Shown: in pieces, positions 21,001 to 33,023 of the stretch
Layout of the letters: each line of letters begins with the position of its first letter
Numbering within the stretch: the stretch's first letter is position 1
NCBI GenBank assembly: GCA_021018995.1
Contig: CM037586.1
Coordinates: forward strand, 154,802,060 to 154,866,059
Origin: Chloranthus sessilifolius
Lineage: Eukaryota > Streptophyta > Magnoliopsida > Chloranthales > Chloranthaceae
Direction: 5' to 3'
Length of the DNA: 64,000 bases
Made by a program: the position numbers and the translations under genes
Notes under the pieces: model-generated
What the model saw: only the letters and a program-made list of their open reading frames with translations
Told to the model about the DNA's origin: nothing
The model's database searches: none

Positions 21001-23111
21001 TATACTGTTGCCCATTTGGACAGCCAAGATTTTGGCCCGGCCCGACTCGAGCTATTGACAGCCCTAATTTATACATGAGTTTTAAAACTAGTCTCATACT
21101 ATACGAAAAATTCATAGCATGCATTTAACATATAAATGCCTTGATCTAAATCCAACTGTTTACATTATCCATTCAATTTCTCAAATGTAGAACTAACGTC
21201 AATGGTTTCAAGGGCCATGTTGTGGTTAGGTTAGTGCTTATTTCCTTTGTGAAATATTTTTCCTCAGGACATGGCGGAAGCGATGGGTTGCATGCTTATG
21301 TTCATTCCCTTGATGATGCTGTCAGTGATACGGTATACTACCTCACGGATTGTATATATTGGCTGTAGTCTAAAGTGAATGTGTGTGTGCAACAAATATA
21401 CGTGAAGTGCTCAACTATGTTTTCATACGTACAGAAGGAATTTCTTGAGAAGTTAGTTGCGGAGAATCCAGGACTTCCGTGTTTTTGCTTCGGACACTCA
21501 ACAGGTGCAGCCATTTTGCTGAAGGTAAGATTTGATCAGATGATGTGGGCTATTGATAATTATCTGAACAAATTTCCAGATTTATGTCATTGAATTAAGA
21601 ACCTATTTTTCTCATAATCCAAACACGAATTTCTCTTTTATTTCATGGATATTTGAAGGCAGTACTCGAACCAAAAATTGAAGGTCTTGTAGAAGGTGTG
21701 GTATTGACATCTCCTGCAGTACGCGTTCAGCCATCTCATCCAATCTTTGGGGTAAGGATATGGCTCCGACAACAAACTATTAAAAATTTATATCGTGGCA
21801 TAAACTGTTTTGATAAAGATCAGTATTGTAGTGAAACGTGTCGAATAGAGTGCCCTATCAGAAAAGCTGCTCGCTTGAACCCACATGGCAATTGTCCAGT
21901 CAGTTTAAATAGTCCACGTGACAGGCCAACATGTGGATCAGCTACAACTGAAAATTCATGCTGACCATTGCCATAGATATGGGAAACCGTCAACATTTAG
22001 CACTCAAAAGTACATTGATTGGATCATTAGCATTGTCTTGCTCAGGGTTATCTATTTCGCTGAAACCCCTGTGAACCCCGAGCCAGTATGCAACGAACTA
22101 GTTCACAGTTTGTTTTGGTGTCATCGGCAAACCAGTTCACGGTCCAGTTAACCCTGTTTCTTACTTTAAGTTTTTCAAAAATGAATTTGTCTACAATTAA
22201 CTGACAGCTCGTTACAAACTCATCCTATACAGTGAGCCAATGTCTGTCAGCTGTGCATTTATTTGGAGTTTGCATAGATTTATATGCTTTCTAAAGTCTG
22301 TGCATGTCTCAAGGTCCACTCACTGCACAACTGACAAAACGGCTTATTGTCTGCAAGGAGCCCTTGGCTCATTGTAGACAAATTCTTCTATGCTATGGAG
22401 ATGTTGGTAAAAGGTTTGATCCTAAGCCTCATTTTTCTAAGTTGAGATTTGGCCAAACATTTATTTATGATAAAGATTAATGTTATTATAAATTTTTAAT
22501 GTTTTCATTTGAAATTCGTCCTACCCCTAGCGAACCGGGTTCACTAAATAGTGGCGAACCGCAAACTGCAAGCCTGAATTCGAACCGAGCGAGCCTGGTA
22601 ACGTTGGTTTCTGGCTGGAACTAATCGAAAAGTTACTAGAAGGATGAGCACATTATAACAAATGATGGTTTTGTTTTAATATCAATGACAGGTACTTGCA
22701 CCAATCTTCGCCTTCTTATTTCCAAAATACCAATTCAGTGCCGCAAACAAACAAGGACTGCCCGTTTCGCGTGATCCAGAAGCACTGGTGACCAAGTATT
22801 CTGACCCGCTTGTATTTACAGGTTCCATTCGTGTCAGGACAGGCTCCGAGATCCTACGTATATCATCATACTTGCAACGGAATCTAAGAAGAGTAGCAGT
22901 GCCCATTTTCGTTCTCCATGGCACTGCAGATACCGTAACTGACCCAGAAGCATCTCGGAAACTGTATGATGAAGCATCCTCGACAGACAAATCCATCAAA
23001 CTCTATGAAGGTCTCTTACATGATCTCCTCTTCGAACCTGAACGAGAAGATATCACCAAAGATATCATTGACTGGTTGAACTCTAGACTGGGTTTGAAAG
23101 AAAAAAACTGA
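18019..23111 (+). CDS. Monoacylglycerol lipase-like alpha/beta hydrolase, six C-terminal exons (5' incomplete)
   Basis: Exons 18019-18057, 18155-18225, 21268-21332, 21435-21524, 21659-21751 and 22692-23111 join in frame at AG/GT borders to give 258 residues ending at TGA. The plant MAGL-family motifs appear in order: LVVILHGLNEHSGRY, GMDWIGHGGSDGLH, the nucleophile elbow CFGHSTGA (catalytic Ser), LTSPAVRV, PVSRDPEAL, FVLHGTADTVTD (catalytic Asp) and LLHDLLFEPE (catalytic His). In plants these enzymes hydrolyse monoacylglycerol to glycerol and fatty acid; the substrate here is inferred. Family members are usually 330-400 residues, so about 100 N-terminal residues are missing. I see no exon for them between 15409 and 18018, and the gene may be 5'-truncated or begin before the window. 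No stop or frameshift is seen in the visible part. Confidence 0.87.
18655..18735 (-). mobile_element. RTE LINE 3' tail fragment
   Basis: atcatcatctttatcatcac followed by a catctatctggggtctgct-type end, the reverse complement of the RTE 3' terminus seen at 16646. Heavily 5' truncated. Confidence 0.55.
19841..20026 (+). mobile_element. tRNA-derived SINE (Au-like) with 13-bp target duplication
   Basis: Starts aggggccattgc. Box A, tagtgcaatgg (19854-19864), and box B, ggttcgagtct (19898-19908), match pol III consensus. The body contains cctcccagcaccccgcatgt and the 3' end is a T run, as in Au-type plant SINEs. The duplication aatcattattatc flanks it at 19828-19840 and 20027-20039. It lies in the sense direction inside a lipase intron. 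Confidence 0.88.
20763..21066. mobile_element. hAT-like MITE
   Basis: Terminal inverted repeats taggggctgtcaacggg and ...ttgacagcccta, with a GC-rich interior (cgggtcaggt, ggcccggcccgac). The ends match a common plant hAT MITE pattern. I could not fix an 8-bp duplication. Confidence 0.65.
22044..22154. mobile_element. Short hAT-like MITE in the last lipase intron
   Basis: Inverted ends cagggtta and taaccctg. The flanks tgtcttgct and tttcttact are a possible decayed duplication (7 of 9 match). Confidence 0.45.
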
Positions 23112-23542
23112 GGAAAAAAAATCTGCAAATATGGGTTTCGCAAGAAAATTTTACCTTATTGCCATGTGAAAGGGTACTCACTGCTCAGTGATTCACCGAA
23201 GTAGATGTTAGAATGTTTGTGAACTGTAGGGAACGTTTTGTACTCAAATTTGCATGTAACCACTGCATTGTATCAGGTGGGTTGTTTAGGTGATAGAGAT
23301 TTCTGGGAGGGGTTATTTAGATTGGTCTTTTTATTTGTTTGATGAACTTTGATTACATCTGTAATTTGCTATTTAAATGGCGAACACTTGTTGAAGTAGA
23401 CTAGTCAATGACATGAAAATCTGGTTTTATTAGCATTGCTTTGTAGAGGCATCATAAGGTTAGGAAGCACTTTTTATTTTATCGATAAGGTTATATCTTC
23501 AATAAGGATGAAAAAATACAACCGGGATCAAACTGAGCGAAG

Positions 23543-23581
<39 letters not shown>

Positions 23582-23860
23582 CAAGTTAAAAGAGAGAAAG
23601 AGCGGCAGAGCAAAATGAAGGGCACCGGGAAGGTGGCCCAATCTCCCGAGGGGTTACTCTCCCGGAAAGGACCCTGAGCACTTTTTAGCCACTAAATCCG
23701 GTCAAAAGTTGATTTCAGGGATATCAAAGTCTTTGATACCATAAAGTGCACGTCCGTTGCACATGTTAATATAAATGTGGAGACACTATCGAATTTAAAT
23801 ATCACATTCTAAAGATCTTCTATCTCTATCATATTACTCAACACAATAAAAGGCCACCAA
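23112..23860. other. Lipase 3' UTR and intergenic DNA
   Basis: The first few hundred bases are the probable 3' UTR. A (GA)n microsatellite lies at 23547-23577. Nothing else is recognised. Confidence 0.5.
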
Positions 23861-24870
23861 TGCATCCATATTTGACTGCTTTGAATCACATAATGGAGCT
23901 TGAGATTAATAGTGAACCATGTCAATTTATGGTCCCTTGTGGCATACATCTCAAACAAGTAATCGAAAACCTTGTGAAACACATCATACTTAAACATGAT
24001 TTTCGATCACTTTTTGGGATGTGTTATTTGTACGTGCAATAAAAATTGACTGTCAGTACACTCATGATCTCAATATCCATTATGGATACGATTGGGACAA
24101 AAAATATCGTTATTGCCTGATTCAAAATAATCAATAGTATTCGGCTATGGTGCCTTTCAAAATTGATTTCCAATTCAATCTTCCACACGACGATCTTGAG
24201 GTAAATGGTGTACCAGTAGACAGTCAATTTTTAATCTGCGTGATACACATTCAAAAGAAGTAACTGAAAATCATGTGGCAGACATTATGCTCAAACATGA
24301 TTTTTTATCACGTTTTGAAACGTGTAACACTTGAAATACAAAGTTGATTGTTGGTACACCCATGATCTCATATATTATGAGGAAGATTGGGTGACAAACA
24401 ATATATCTCCATCGTCTGATTCACAACAGTCAATGGTTTTTGGTTGTAGTGCCTTTAAAATTTGATGGGTGTAAATAAACTGTTTCTATTATCGTTTTAA
24501 TTTTTTACATAATGGATTCTTACATCAATGGGGTACCATTAGATGCTCAATTTTTCTATCTCACCTGACACACATTCCACAAAAGTAATTGAAAATTATG
24601 TGACACACATCATATTCAATTATGATTTTTTAACTTTTTGCGATGTATACCACATGAGGTAAATAATTAATTGTCAGTACTCTCATGATCTCAATATCGA
24701 TTATGTAAAAAATTGAGATAAAAAATGGTCTTTATCAGATGATTTAAAACAATTAATGGGTTTCGGCTGTGGTGCCGTTAAAAATTCGATCACTGTAAAT
24801 AGGACAGTTCGATTTTCGTTTTAATCTTTCATCCAAAAAAATTACTGGAAATCATGTGGCACACGATATT
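23860..24870. repeat. Cluster of three palindromic MITE-like copies
   Basis: About three head-to-tail copies of a 300-350 bp imperfect palindrome. Each carries gtggcacaca, a central aaacatgattttt...cacttttt part, catgatctcaatat and gattgggacaaaaaat. The same family occurs at 25495-25905, 40420-40560 and 42931-43343. Confidence 0.6.
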
Positions 24871-24974
24871 ATATATCAAGTTAAAAATTATAAAAGTGAA
24901 AAAATAAAAGTTTTGACCAGATTCGGGAAAAAAAGTCATAAATTTCGAATATAATTTGGGAAATTCGTAAAGAA

Positions 24975-24976
<2 letters not shown>

Positions 24977-25012
<36 letters not shown>
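24977..25012. repeat. (TA)n microsatellite
   Basis: Uninterrupted TA repeats. Confidence 0.9.
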
Positions 25013-25014
<2 letters not shown>

Positions 25015-25494
25015 TCAGCGAATTTGGTCACTACGGTCATAAGAAAAGTATCAAGAATTGGCCGATACCAATATGTATTGGCTTTTTGCCCAACCGATAT
25101 GTATCGGCCTCGAACAATATCGGGATCAGTCTTCGTATCGATATCGGCCACATGGAATCAACATGTAACCGTCTGATAGGTGTGTCATGAGAATGAGATC
25201 AATGATTTTTTATTGTGGTTGCAGAGAGAACGAAGAAGAGGTTGAACGAGAATGAGATGATAAAGAACCAGAGAAAATCTGACTTGGCACTAACTTGGCT
25301 CAAAGGGTGAAGATGAAAGAGAAGTTTGTTAGTATTTCTTATTTTGTTGTTAAAGTTGTTTTTAATATTTATTTTCTTGCATTGCTAAAGTAGATTTGAG
25401 AGAGTAGTAAAATATATGGAAGATGACTTTGTCTGCAACACATGATTTTTTAGTTTTATTATTATTATTATTATTATTTATTTTTATTATTAGG

Positions 25495-25905
25495 TTAGGA
25501 TTTTTGCAACCTATGATTCGGTTTCTACAAATGATGGTTCCACCGTTAAAATTGATGGTTGCTTGGAATCAGATGATGGAGACCATTTTTCATTTTTTGT
25601 CCCAATGTTTTAAACAATATGTCTTGAGATCATGGCCCACCTATCAGACGATTAAATATTATTCCACATGGAATACATCCCCAAAGTGACCTAAGAACTC
25701 TTCTTATAGAACGTCATGATCACGATTACTTTGGGGATGCGCAACACATAGAATGAACATGCATGATATGTGGGACGTGGTTTCAATATCTATTGTGTGA
25801 AGGATTGGGACGAAAAACGATCTCCATCATCTGATTCAAGTTAGTCCGCGATTTTAATAGTGGAATCATTAGTTGCAAAGACCGAATCTTTAACTGCAAA
25901 AATAA
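25495..25905. mobile_element. Palindromic MITE
   Basis: The left arm (gattcggtttctacaaatga, aatcagatgatggagacc) is mirrored by the right arm (ctccatcatctgattcaa, gcaaagaccgaatctttaac). The arms meet near 25690. A single diverged arm of the same kind occurs at 41750-41855. Confidence 0.7.
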
Positions 25906-26049
25906 ATTAGAAAGGATACTTATCCGCCGTTTATAATATATTCAAGGTATAGAAATCAATGCATCAAGTTGAGTGGGCATCACTTTAACTTTGACCTATG
26001 ATTTGAAAGGCTAAAAAATTTAAAAGATATATTTTTAATGAGAAAATTT

Positions 26050-26770
26050 CAGAATTGACCTCTAGTTTCCACCTTTTCCATAACCGACCAGCTTGAAGCC
26101 AAGCCAAGTTAAAATGTCGTAAATACCCCCAAGGTATGTAAAATGTGACAAAAACTTGGGTGATTCTAAGCATCTTAGCATCATTAATTGCTTTGAATCC
26201 AAGGATGGAGATTTTTTTTCATCCTAATCTTCTACGGAATTGATCTTGAGATCATGGGCGTACCATTAGACGATCTATTTTGCTAAAAAATGGGGACAAA
26301 AATAATGGGGAGCGATATCACTTCCATTGAGGAGCGTCAGCGCTCCTTAAGGGGAACGTCAACACTTCTCTAGAGGAGCCAGTGCTCCCTTAGGGAAGCG
26401 TCAACACTCCTCTAGCACTCCTTTAGGAGAGCGTCAACATTCCTCTAGAGGAGCGTCAACGCTCCTTTAGGGATTGCCAGCTCTCCTCTAGAGGAGCTCC
26501 AACGCTCCTCTATAATGACTTCAAATTTTTTAGTAAAATTGATCATTTGATAATACGCCCTCGATCTTAAGATCAATCCCGTCGAAGATTAGGATGAAAA
26601 ATAATTTCCATCATGGGATTCAAAACAATCAATGATGCTAAGGTGTTTAGAACTGTCCAAAGGTATTTACGACATTTTAAACTTAGCTTGGCTTCAAGCT
26701 GGTATGTTATGCAAAAGGTGAAATTAAAGGTCCAATGCTGGAAAATGCAAAACAATGGTGGTCGATTCCG
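26050..26770. mobile_element. Foldback element with palindromic minisatellite core
   Basis: Inverted arms of about 240 bp (26050-26292 and 26521-26770) share, for example, agcttgaagccaagcc with ggcttcaagct and catcctaatcttc with gaagattaggatg. The core at 26309-26513 is a tandem array of roughly 27-bp units, each itself a dyad (gagcgtcaacgctc). The outer arms resemble the palindromic MITE family nearby. Confidence 0.72.
26309..26513. repeat. Minisatellite of dyad units
   Basis: Seven or so diverged units of ggagcgtcaacgctcctcta type. Confidence 0.82.
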
Positions 26771-28624
26771 AAATTTTTTCATTTCACACCATAAAATTAG
26801 CATTTTTTTAAAGTACATTTTTATTGTACTTTTTTTTAAGAGGCTTTTGGGAGTATATGCCCAAGTACACAGGATGACCTGCGCGCCCGGTGGCCAGATC
26901 ACATGCCACGTGGCATCCTTAACCTAAAACAAATCCCGTTTTGGGTTGATCATCCATGAGACATGTGACTTTAAAAAATATATTTTTTAAAAACTTTTTT
27001 GCCCTTTGCTTGATGTGTCAAAGATAAGGTAATGCCCTAAAACTTTTGTGCATTGATTTTTACAACTTTAACCATATTTTTAATGATGAAAAATTAATAA
27101 AAGGAAAATTTTCTTTTTTGAATCGGATCTGACCTATCATGCCTAAGTTGTCGTTGCACCCGATCCTCGTGATGGACGCCACATGATGACTATTTGATGG
27201 TGAGTGTAGAGAAATCTCTACCCTGGGCGTATAGTCCGTGACCTCTTTATAAATAATAAAATCGTACTTTTTTAAAACAAAACTTTAGTAATGTAATTAA
27301 AACACCCTTTTTAATCAGTTTATATCTTAAACATGATTTTTATGAGTTTCTTCCTATTTCTCTTAAATTATTCTAAAACATATGTGGACAAAAATTTCAT
27401 GGGGATTGGTATTCGTTCAAAATCTACTATTGGGAAAGTTTCTTATAGTGTTCTACTATATGTGCAACCAGCCACGTATAAGCAAATAGAAAGTGTTTTC
27501 TTAGATAGAGGAAGAATATGGAGAGCTATTTTAGAAGTTTTATTTTGAGGAGATAAGGCTAGAAAATCGATCAAAAAGGACCTAAAATCTGATAGAGGAA
27601 GAATACGGAGAGCTATTTTAAAAGTTTTATTTTGAGGAAATAACGCTAATAAATCGATCAAAAAGGACCTAAAATTTGTTATATGAATCCTTCTAAACGG
27701 ATAGGATTTTTTAGATATGGTAGAGTTTTATTTTGAAGAGACTCGGTTGGATTAGGATGTCTATTGAATTCTTTATGAAGAAAAAAAATAGGAGAAAATA
27801 TGGGAAAGGTAGATAAGGTGAATGTTAGGGGTATATAAGGTGATATGGGGATATTTTGTTCCTAAAAAAATATAAAAACATCAAAATCGACAGAAATAGG
27901 ATTTGGCCATTCGTGCTTTTATATAGTAGTAAGATAATCCTATTGGCGTCGGAGCATTGAATTTTATCAGCTTATTAAGAGCCCTTCATCCTAAATCAGT
28001 CCTATGAAAAGCTGTGTTCTAATATGTAGGGCTCATGAAAATGTGTGAAGTTTGTTTTTGAAGGGTTAGGTGGATAAAAGGCAATACAGAAGCCTTATAA
28101 TGTCCATAGGGAGAGTCCATAACTCTGCTCTTGCTGTGGCATGTGCTTTGGGGAATTTGCCGCTCTTAAACTTTCGAATTTACCTATAATGTGCCAACGG
28201 CTCGTTGCTGTCAATGAGCTGTATCTTGTCAGTGGGATTGTGAGTGGCCCTCGAGATATGCACAAACCATAAGAGCATAGAAATCGATGCACACCTCAAA
28301 GCCCAAATGAATGCACAGCCAACAAGATATCAACCCATTGTCTAGATGAGTCTGCAATGAGCCGGTGGCTCACTGTAGATACATTCCTTGCCTAAAGCCA
28401 TAAACTCAGTAATGGTTTTAAATATCGACACGTCCGACACATATAAGCTAATATGTAATCGGTTCGACCCTCTCTGATATGATATACACCCTAATTTGAT
28501 AGAGGGTCAAATATTAGTAACCATAGTGGTCATATTGGCAATATTTTTATATTTTAAATTATTTATATATTTGTTCAATATTTTAAAAATAAAAAAATGT
28601 GCTTTAATATTGGCTAGTTTATTT
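26771..28624. other. AT-rich intergenic DNA
   Basis: No gene seen. It contains an 87-bp tandem duplication (27503-27675) with gatagaggaagaatatggag units. Around 28330-28390 there is a ggctcactgtagatacattc stretch that also occurs, diverged, near 22370 and 53170. Confidence 0.5.
27503..27675. repeat. Tandem duplication, unit about 87 bp
   Basis: Two copies starting gatagaggaagaata and ending aaaaaggacctaaaat. Confidence 0.85.
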
Positions 28625-28960
28625 TATCGGCACACGTGGCCATATAGCCGTTTGGCACTGTGGGAAACGGAATCGATCTTACTCATGTAGCCGTTGTGCG
28701 TTATCTTAATAGGAAACAGAGTCCCCTTTACTAAGGACACTTTCGAGGGGCACTTTCAATGTGACATCAGAGTAATCCGAATATTAGAAGATCTCTTGCG
28801 CACCAATAAAAGGGGGCTGATCGCCACCTATAAGTGCGATCGGCTTATCGCCACCGTGCGATCTGAAAAAGAAAAGATTAAGGCAGGGCAATCTCTAGTC
28901 TCATGATAAAATCTCCTATCGGATCCGGTTCACATCTGACGTAGTAAATTTATTCTTTCA
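28625..28960 (+). repeat. 5' LTR of the Copia element
   Basis: 336 bp. It begins tatcggcacacgtgg, a decayed form of the TGTTGGCACGTGTGG seen in the 3' LTR, and ends ttattctttca. Confidence 0.88.
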
Positions 28961-28961
28961 C

Positions 28962-28973
28962 TGGTTTCAGAGC
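28962..28973 (+). promoter_or_regulatory. Primer-binding site of the Copia element
   Basis: tggtttcagagc, one mismatch to the tRNA-iMet site TGGTATCAGAGC, one base after the LTR end. Confidence 0.85.
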
Positions 28974-30049
28974 TTTGCTTTAAGGCGCCAGATTAAGATT
29001 AAAGTTTTTGATCCGAAAGATAGTGGGTCTATTGTTCGATCTTTTGCCGTCCAATCTTTGGACGCCTCTCAGCCAAACCGATCTTTGGCCATACGAGACG
29101 CATTCCCTATTTTTTTGCCGTCCGATCTCTGACCGTCAGTTTTCTGGCCATCGGATTTCTGGCCGTCATATTTAAATCCAATTCATTTCTATAGGAAAGT
29201 GAACAGTTTTTGGGTGATATCTTTGGTTATAAAACACGGATTTTCGATCCGTTTGAACCTGTGGACTTCTGCAACCGAGACGCATCTACCCATATCACTG
29301 ATTCAATATTCATAGGCTGTTATATCGTTGGATCAGAAAAGATCATTCTCACACTCGATCAGTAACTTATTTGGAGCGAACTCTGGTCAGCCTTCGCAAA
29401 CCCTTATCTATTCATTTATTATTTGAAGAGCAATATAAAAGAATTAGATTTTTATTTTTTTATACAAAATGACACATAGTCGTTCACAAACCTTCTAAAA
29501 TTGAGAAATTAAACGGCTTAACTGAAAGACTGAAGATTTTTTTATGCTAATGGATGTTTGAGGAATCAATTGAATAGAATTGAGTCAAGACTAATATTTT
29601 TTTTTTAGTTACTTTCGAAGAGCTAGATTCAATTTATAGAGAAATTGCTCCTAAATAGACTATTGGATATTTAACAAACATACAACTTTTATTGGTTCAT
29701 TAAGACGAACTAGCATTGTCCTCTTTCTCTTTAAAACCACTCTTTGATTTTTCACAAATGTCATTGATCTAAGATTGTTCTAGAAGAGGTCAGTATATAA
29801 AGGAAGTTCTAGAAAAAGATAATGTTAAGAAGTCAATTCTAAAGTTTTCTAAGCGTCACAGACTTACTACAAGTGTATTGTGAATAAATTTACTTTAGAA
29901 CCCAACTGATGCTTCTGCCCTAACATCTGGGTCGACCTGCCCAAGGATACTTGAGGCACAACAAATAGTGAATCCTTCTCTAAATTAATCGCTTGAGGAA
30001 TCCGTCAATATAAGAAACTGCACACTATATAACTTTGTTTTTTCATTCC

Positions 30050-30840
30050 ACAATTGGTTATATTTGTTCTATTGTCGTGGGTGGAAGCTCGTCGAATACA
30101 TTGTATTTCCTTGATGGAGAATGCTATGAGCTCACTTATTGGGAACGACTTAGATTTTAGTCTATTATCTAGTAAGGATATCGGTACTCAAATAATTCTT
30201 GTTATGGTTTCCATGGAGGAAGCATCCATAGTTCGCAAAAATGACTGCTAAGATTGGAATATATAGCCCACCTAGGAGCACTAGGGAAACTGCTATTTTA
30301 GATTTTGTTTCCTCTAATTTAATACCAAAAGTGGAACATGTATCATTTTTACTTGCCAGGGAGAAACTACATAAAATTGGAACTTCTTAAGCGGAATAAA
30401 GAATTTTACAGGGAACCAAGGAAGAAAATCAAAAGTATTGAGGCCATAATTGCATCTCTAGCAGCCCAAGTGGATATTTCTCCTTTACTATCTTCAAATT
30501 TCGGTAGACATTCAAATCTTAAGACGGAGAGGATGAAGTTGCGTTATCAAGAAGAGGCAACAAAAGTCTACGTTACTATGCTACAATAAAGGGGCCAAAA
30601 TACGAGGTTGTTCCTAGGGCTAATTAAAAAAAAAAACACTCATTAAGGCTATGAAAGTGGATAGGATCTCTTACCAAGATAAGTAGCGCATGAAATATGG
30701 ATTTCTTAATTATTTTGAAAATCTTTATGCCTACAAATTTTTAGGAAATAATTGGAAGATTGGAAACGCCTTCACTACGAATCAAGATAAAAAAAAAGTT
30801 GTGCTTGGCTTCCCTTTTTTGAGGGTGAAAGTTAAATAAC
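30050..30840 (+). pseudogene. LINE-like fragment inside the Copia element
   Basis: Broken frames read IKLELLKRNKEFYREPRKKI, then MKLRYQEEATKVY and RGQNTRLFLGLIKKK, and later FLNYFENLYA. This order matches the region between endonuclease and reverse transcriptase of plant L1-type LINEs, where a GDRNTKFFH-type block is conserved. The part before 30300 is less certain. It sits where Copia integrase would be expected, so it is probably a later insertion. Confidence 0.5.
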
Positions 30841-30939
30841 TTTTTGAATTTTATGAATTTCAACTTAAAAAAAAAAATAGATCTATATGAGAAATAACAC
30901 CTACTTTAAAGTGTTTGGTGTGGGAACCTGTAGGTTGAA

Positions 30940-32400
30940 TATGAGAACTATGCGATTTGCCTGATGATAAAACACTCATAGGTTACAAATTGGTATTAAA
31001 AATGAAATTTAAATCTGACGGGTCTATCAACAAATATATTATGCTGACACATATTACCCTGTAGCAAAATTTATGTCTATAAGAATTATATTGGCGATAG
31101 TTGCCCATTTCAATCTCGAACTGTTCCAAATGGACATCAAAACCGCATTTCTCAATGGAGAATTAAAAGAAACTATTTATATGAAACAACCCGAAGGTTT
31201 CGAGATTGAAGGGCATGAGGATAAGGTGTATAAGTTAAAATGATTCTTATACGGGTTAAAACAGTCCTCACGTCAGTAGTACCTGACCTTTTATATGCAA
31301 TCCTTAAAATGGGATATATAGTTAATCGATTTGATCATTGTGTATATATATTGAAAAGTGAGAGTACTTTTACATATTGTCTTTATACGTAGATGACGTT
31401 CTTATAGCTGAAAATGATTTGGAAATAATTGAGAAAACTAAATCATGGCTGAGTTCTCAATTTGAGATGAAAGACATGGGAGAGGCATCATTTGTTCTAG
31501 GTATAAAAATAATAGAGATAGAAAAGCTAAAATATTATACCTAAGCCAAGAAAGATATATAGAAACGATTCTAAAATGATTTAATATGGACAATTCCCAT
31601 CCTATATCAACTCCTGTAGAAAAAAGATTAAAATTAAGTAAAAATCATAGTCCATTAGATGGACAAAATAAATTGAATGTTCCTTATGCTCAAGCCGTTG
31701 GGAGCTTGATGTATGTTATAATGTGTACTAGACCCGATCTTAGTTTGGCAATAAGTGTGGTTAGTAGATGCCAATGTTATGATGTGTACTAGACTCGATC
31801 TTAGTTTTGCAATAAGTGTGGTTAGTAGATACCAAAGTAACCCAAGTCTTAAGCACTGGCAATCAGTAAAACGAATACTAAGATAATTAAAAGGAACAAA
31901 GCATCTTAAACTATGTTTTCAAGTTAATGGACTTAAAGTTCAAGACTATTCGGATGCTGATCATGCTGGGGATAAGGATGACGAAAAATCTACCTCAGCT
32001 CATATTTTTCTCTTTGGAGGTGGTGTTGTTTCTTGGTCTAGTTAGAAACAGGCTTGTGTTGCCCGTCATACTCAGGAAGCTGAGTATGTAACTTGTAGTA
32101 CTGCTTGCACTTATGTCGTCTGGATAAAACGCTTTATAGCTGATATGGAGCTAGATATAACCGACGAGCCGGTGCACATATTTTGTGACAATAAAACTGC
32201 AATTAGATTGATTGAAAGTGGTTCAAATAGCTCAAAAGGTAAACACATTGAAGTGCATTATCACTACATTCAAGATGTAGTTGGGAAAGGTGAAGTGACT
32301 GTGAGTCATTTACCTTCAAGCGACATGATCGCTGACCCTTTAACTAAAAGTCTTAGTACAGATATTTTTTTTAAAGCATGTTAGCTTAATGGGACTTAGG
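30940..32400 (+). pseudogene. Copia reverse transcriptase and RNase H
   Basis: RT blocks: LPDDKTLIGYKLV, PVAKFMSIRIILAIVAHFN, MDIKTAFLNGELKETIYM, YKLK-stop-FLYGLKQSS and the catalytic LYVDDVLIAEND near 31383. RNase H follows: NMDNSHPISTPVEK, AQAVGSLMYVIMCTRPDLSL, DADHAGDKDD-type block and FCDNKTAIRLIESGS. The tail is HLPSSDMIADPLTKSL. Several stops and a 66-bp tandem duplication (about 31713-31840, repeating the TRPDL...VVSR coding) disrupt it. Confidence 0.9.
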
Positions 32401-32616
32401 GACGTCTGAATCATGGAAATACAAAGCACTTACTATTTTATCATGATGAGCATATCCTTTTTTAAGCGTGAAAAATCTCATGATATAAATTTTTAGTTGT
32501 GAAGGGCATATCCGCCAAGAGCGTGAAAAACCTCATAATTGAAAGTACTTTCATAGAATGTGCATTAAAAATAGTGGGAGAAAATATTATATATATTTTT
32601 TAACGGCTTTCATGGC

Positions 32617-32627
32617 CAAGTGAGAGA
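32617..32627 (+). promoter_or_regulatory. Polypurine tract of the Copia element
   Basis: aagtgagaga directly before the 3' LTR start TGTTGG. Confidence 0.7.
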
Positions 32628-32996
32628 TGTTGGCACGTGTGGCCATATATCCGTTGGGCACTCACGTAATGGGAAACATAATCTTACCCATGTATCCATT
32701 GTGCGCTATCTTAATTGGAAACAAAGTCTCGTTTACTCGGGACACTTTCGATGTGACGCCAGATTAATAGGAGAAAATAGTTTTTCCATAATGTCGAGTA
32801 ATCCGAACGTTAGAAGATCTCTTGCGCACCAATAGCTTTTCGCCACCTATCAGTGCGATCTGAAAAAGATAAGATTAAGGTTGCAAGAGTATATCCGTGC
32901 ACGGCAATACACTCACGTTATCGACGATCTCTAGTCTCACGATAAAATCTCCTATCGGATCCGGTTCACATCTGATATAGTTAATTTATTCTTTTA
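32628..32996 (+). repeat. 3' LTR of the Copia element
   Basis: 369 bp starting TGTTGGCACGTGTGGCC. Clearly diverged from the 5' LTR by substitutions and several indels, so an old insertion. Confidence 0.88.
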
Positions 32997-33023
32997 TATT
33001 TGATATAGGAAAATTATAAACGT

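Larger units (their letters stand above)
18226..21267 (+). other. Large lipase intron with transposon inserts
   Basis: A 3,042-nt intron between the exons ending GMDWIG and starting HGGSDG. It holds an RTE tail (18655-18735), a SINE (19841-20026), a 29-bp tandem duplication near 20380-20440 and a hAT-like MITE (20763-21066). The other introns are 97, 102, 134 and 940 nt. Confidence 0.8.
28625..32996 (+). mobile_element. Ty1/Copia LTR retrotransposon, decayed
   Basis: LTRs at 28625-28960 and 32628-32996, flanked by the perfect 5-bp duplication tattt (28620-28624 and 32997-33001). A tRNA-iMet primer site follows the 5' LTR, and a purine tract precedes the 3' LTR. Interior RT and RNase H fragments match Copia. 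The protease/integrase region is not recognisable, and a LINE-like fragment occupies part of it. At 4.4 kb it is short for a complete Copia element. Confidence 0.9.

Noticed and set aside
26573-26927. Two similar open frames on opposite strands around 26.1 and 26.7 kb
   Set aside because: Their likeness comes from the inverted arms of the foldback element, not from genes.
27443-27661. Minus-strand frame with two similar halves
   Set aside because: It reflects an 87-bp tandem duplication. No protein family is recognised.
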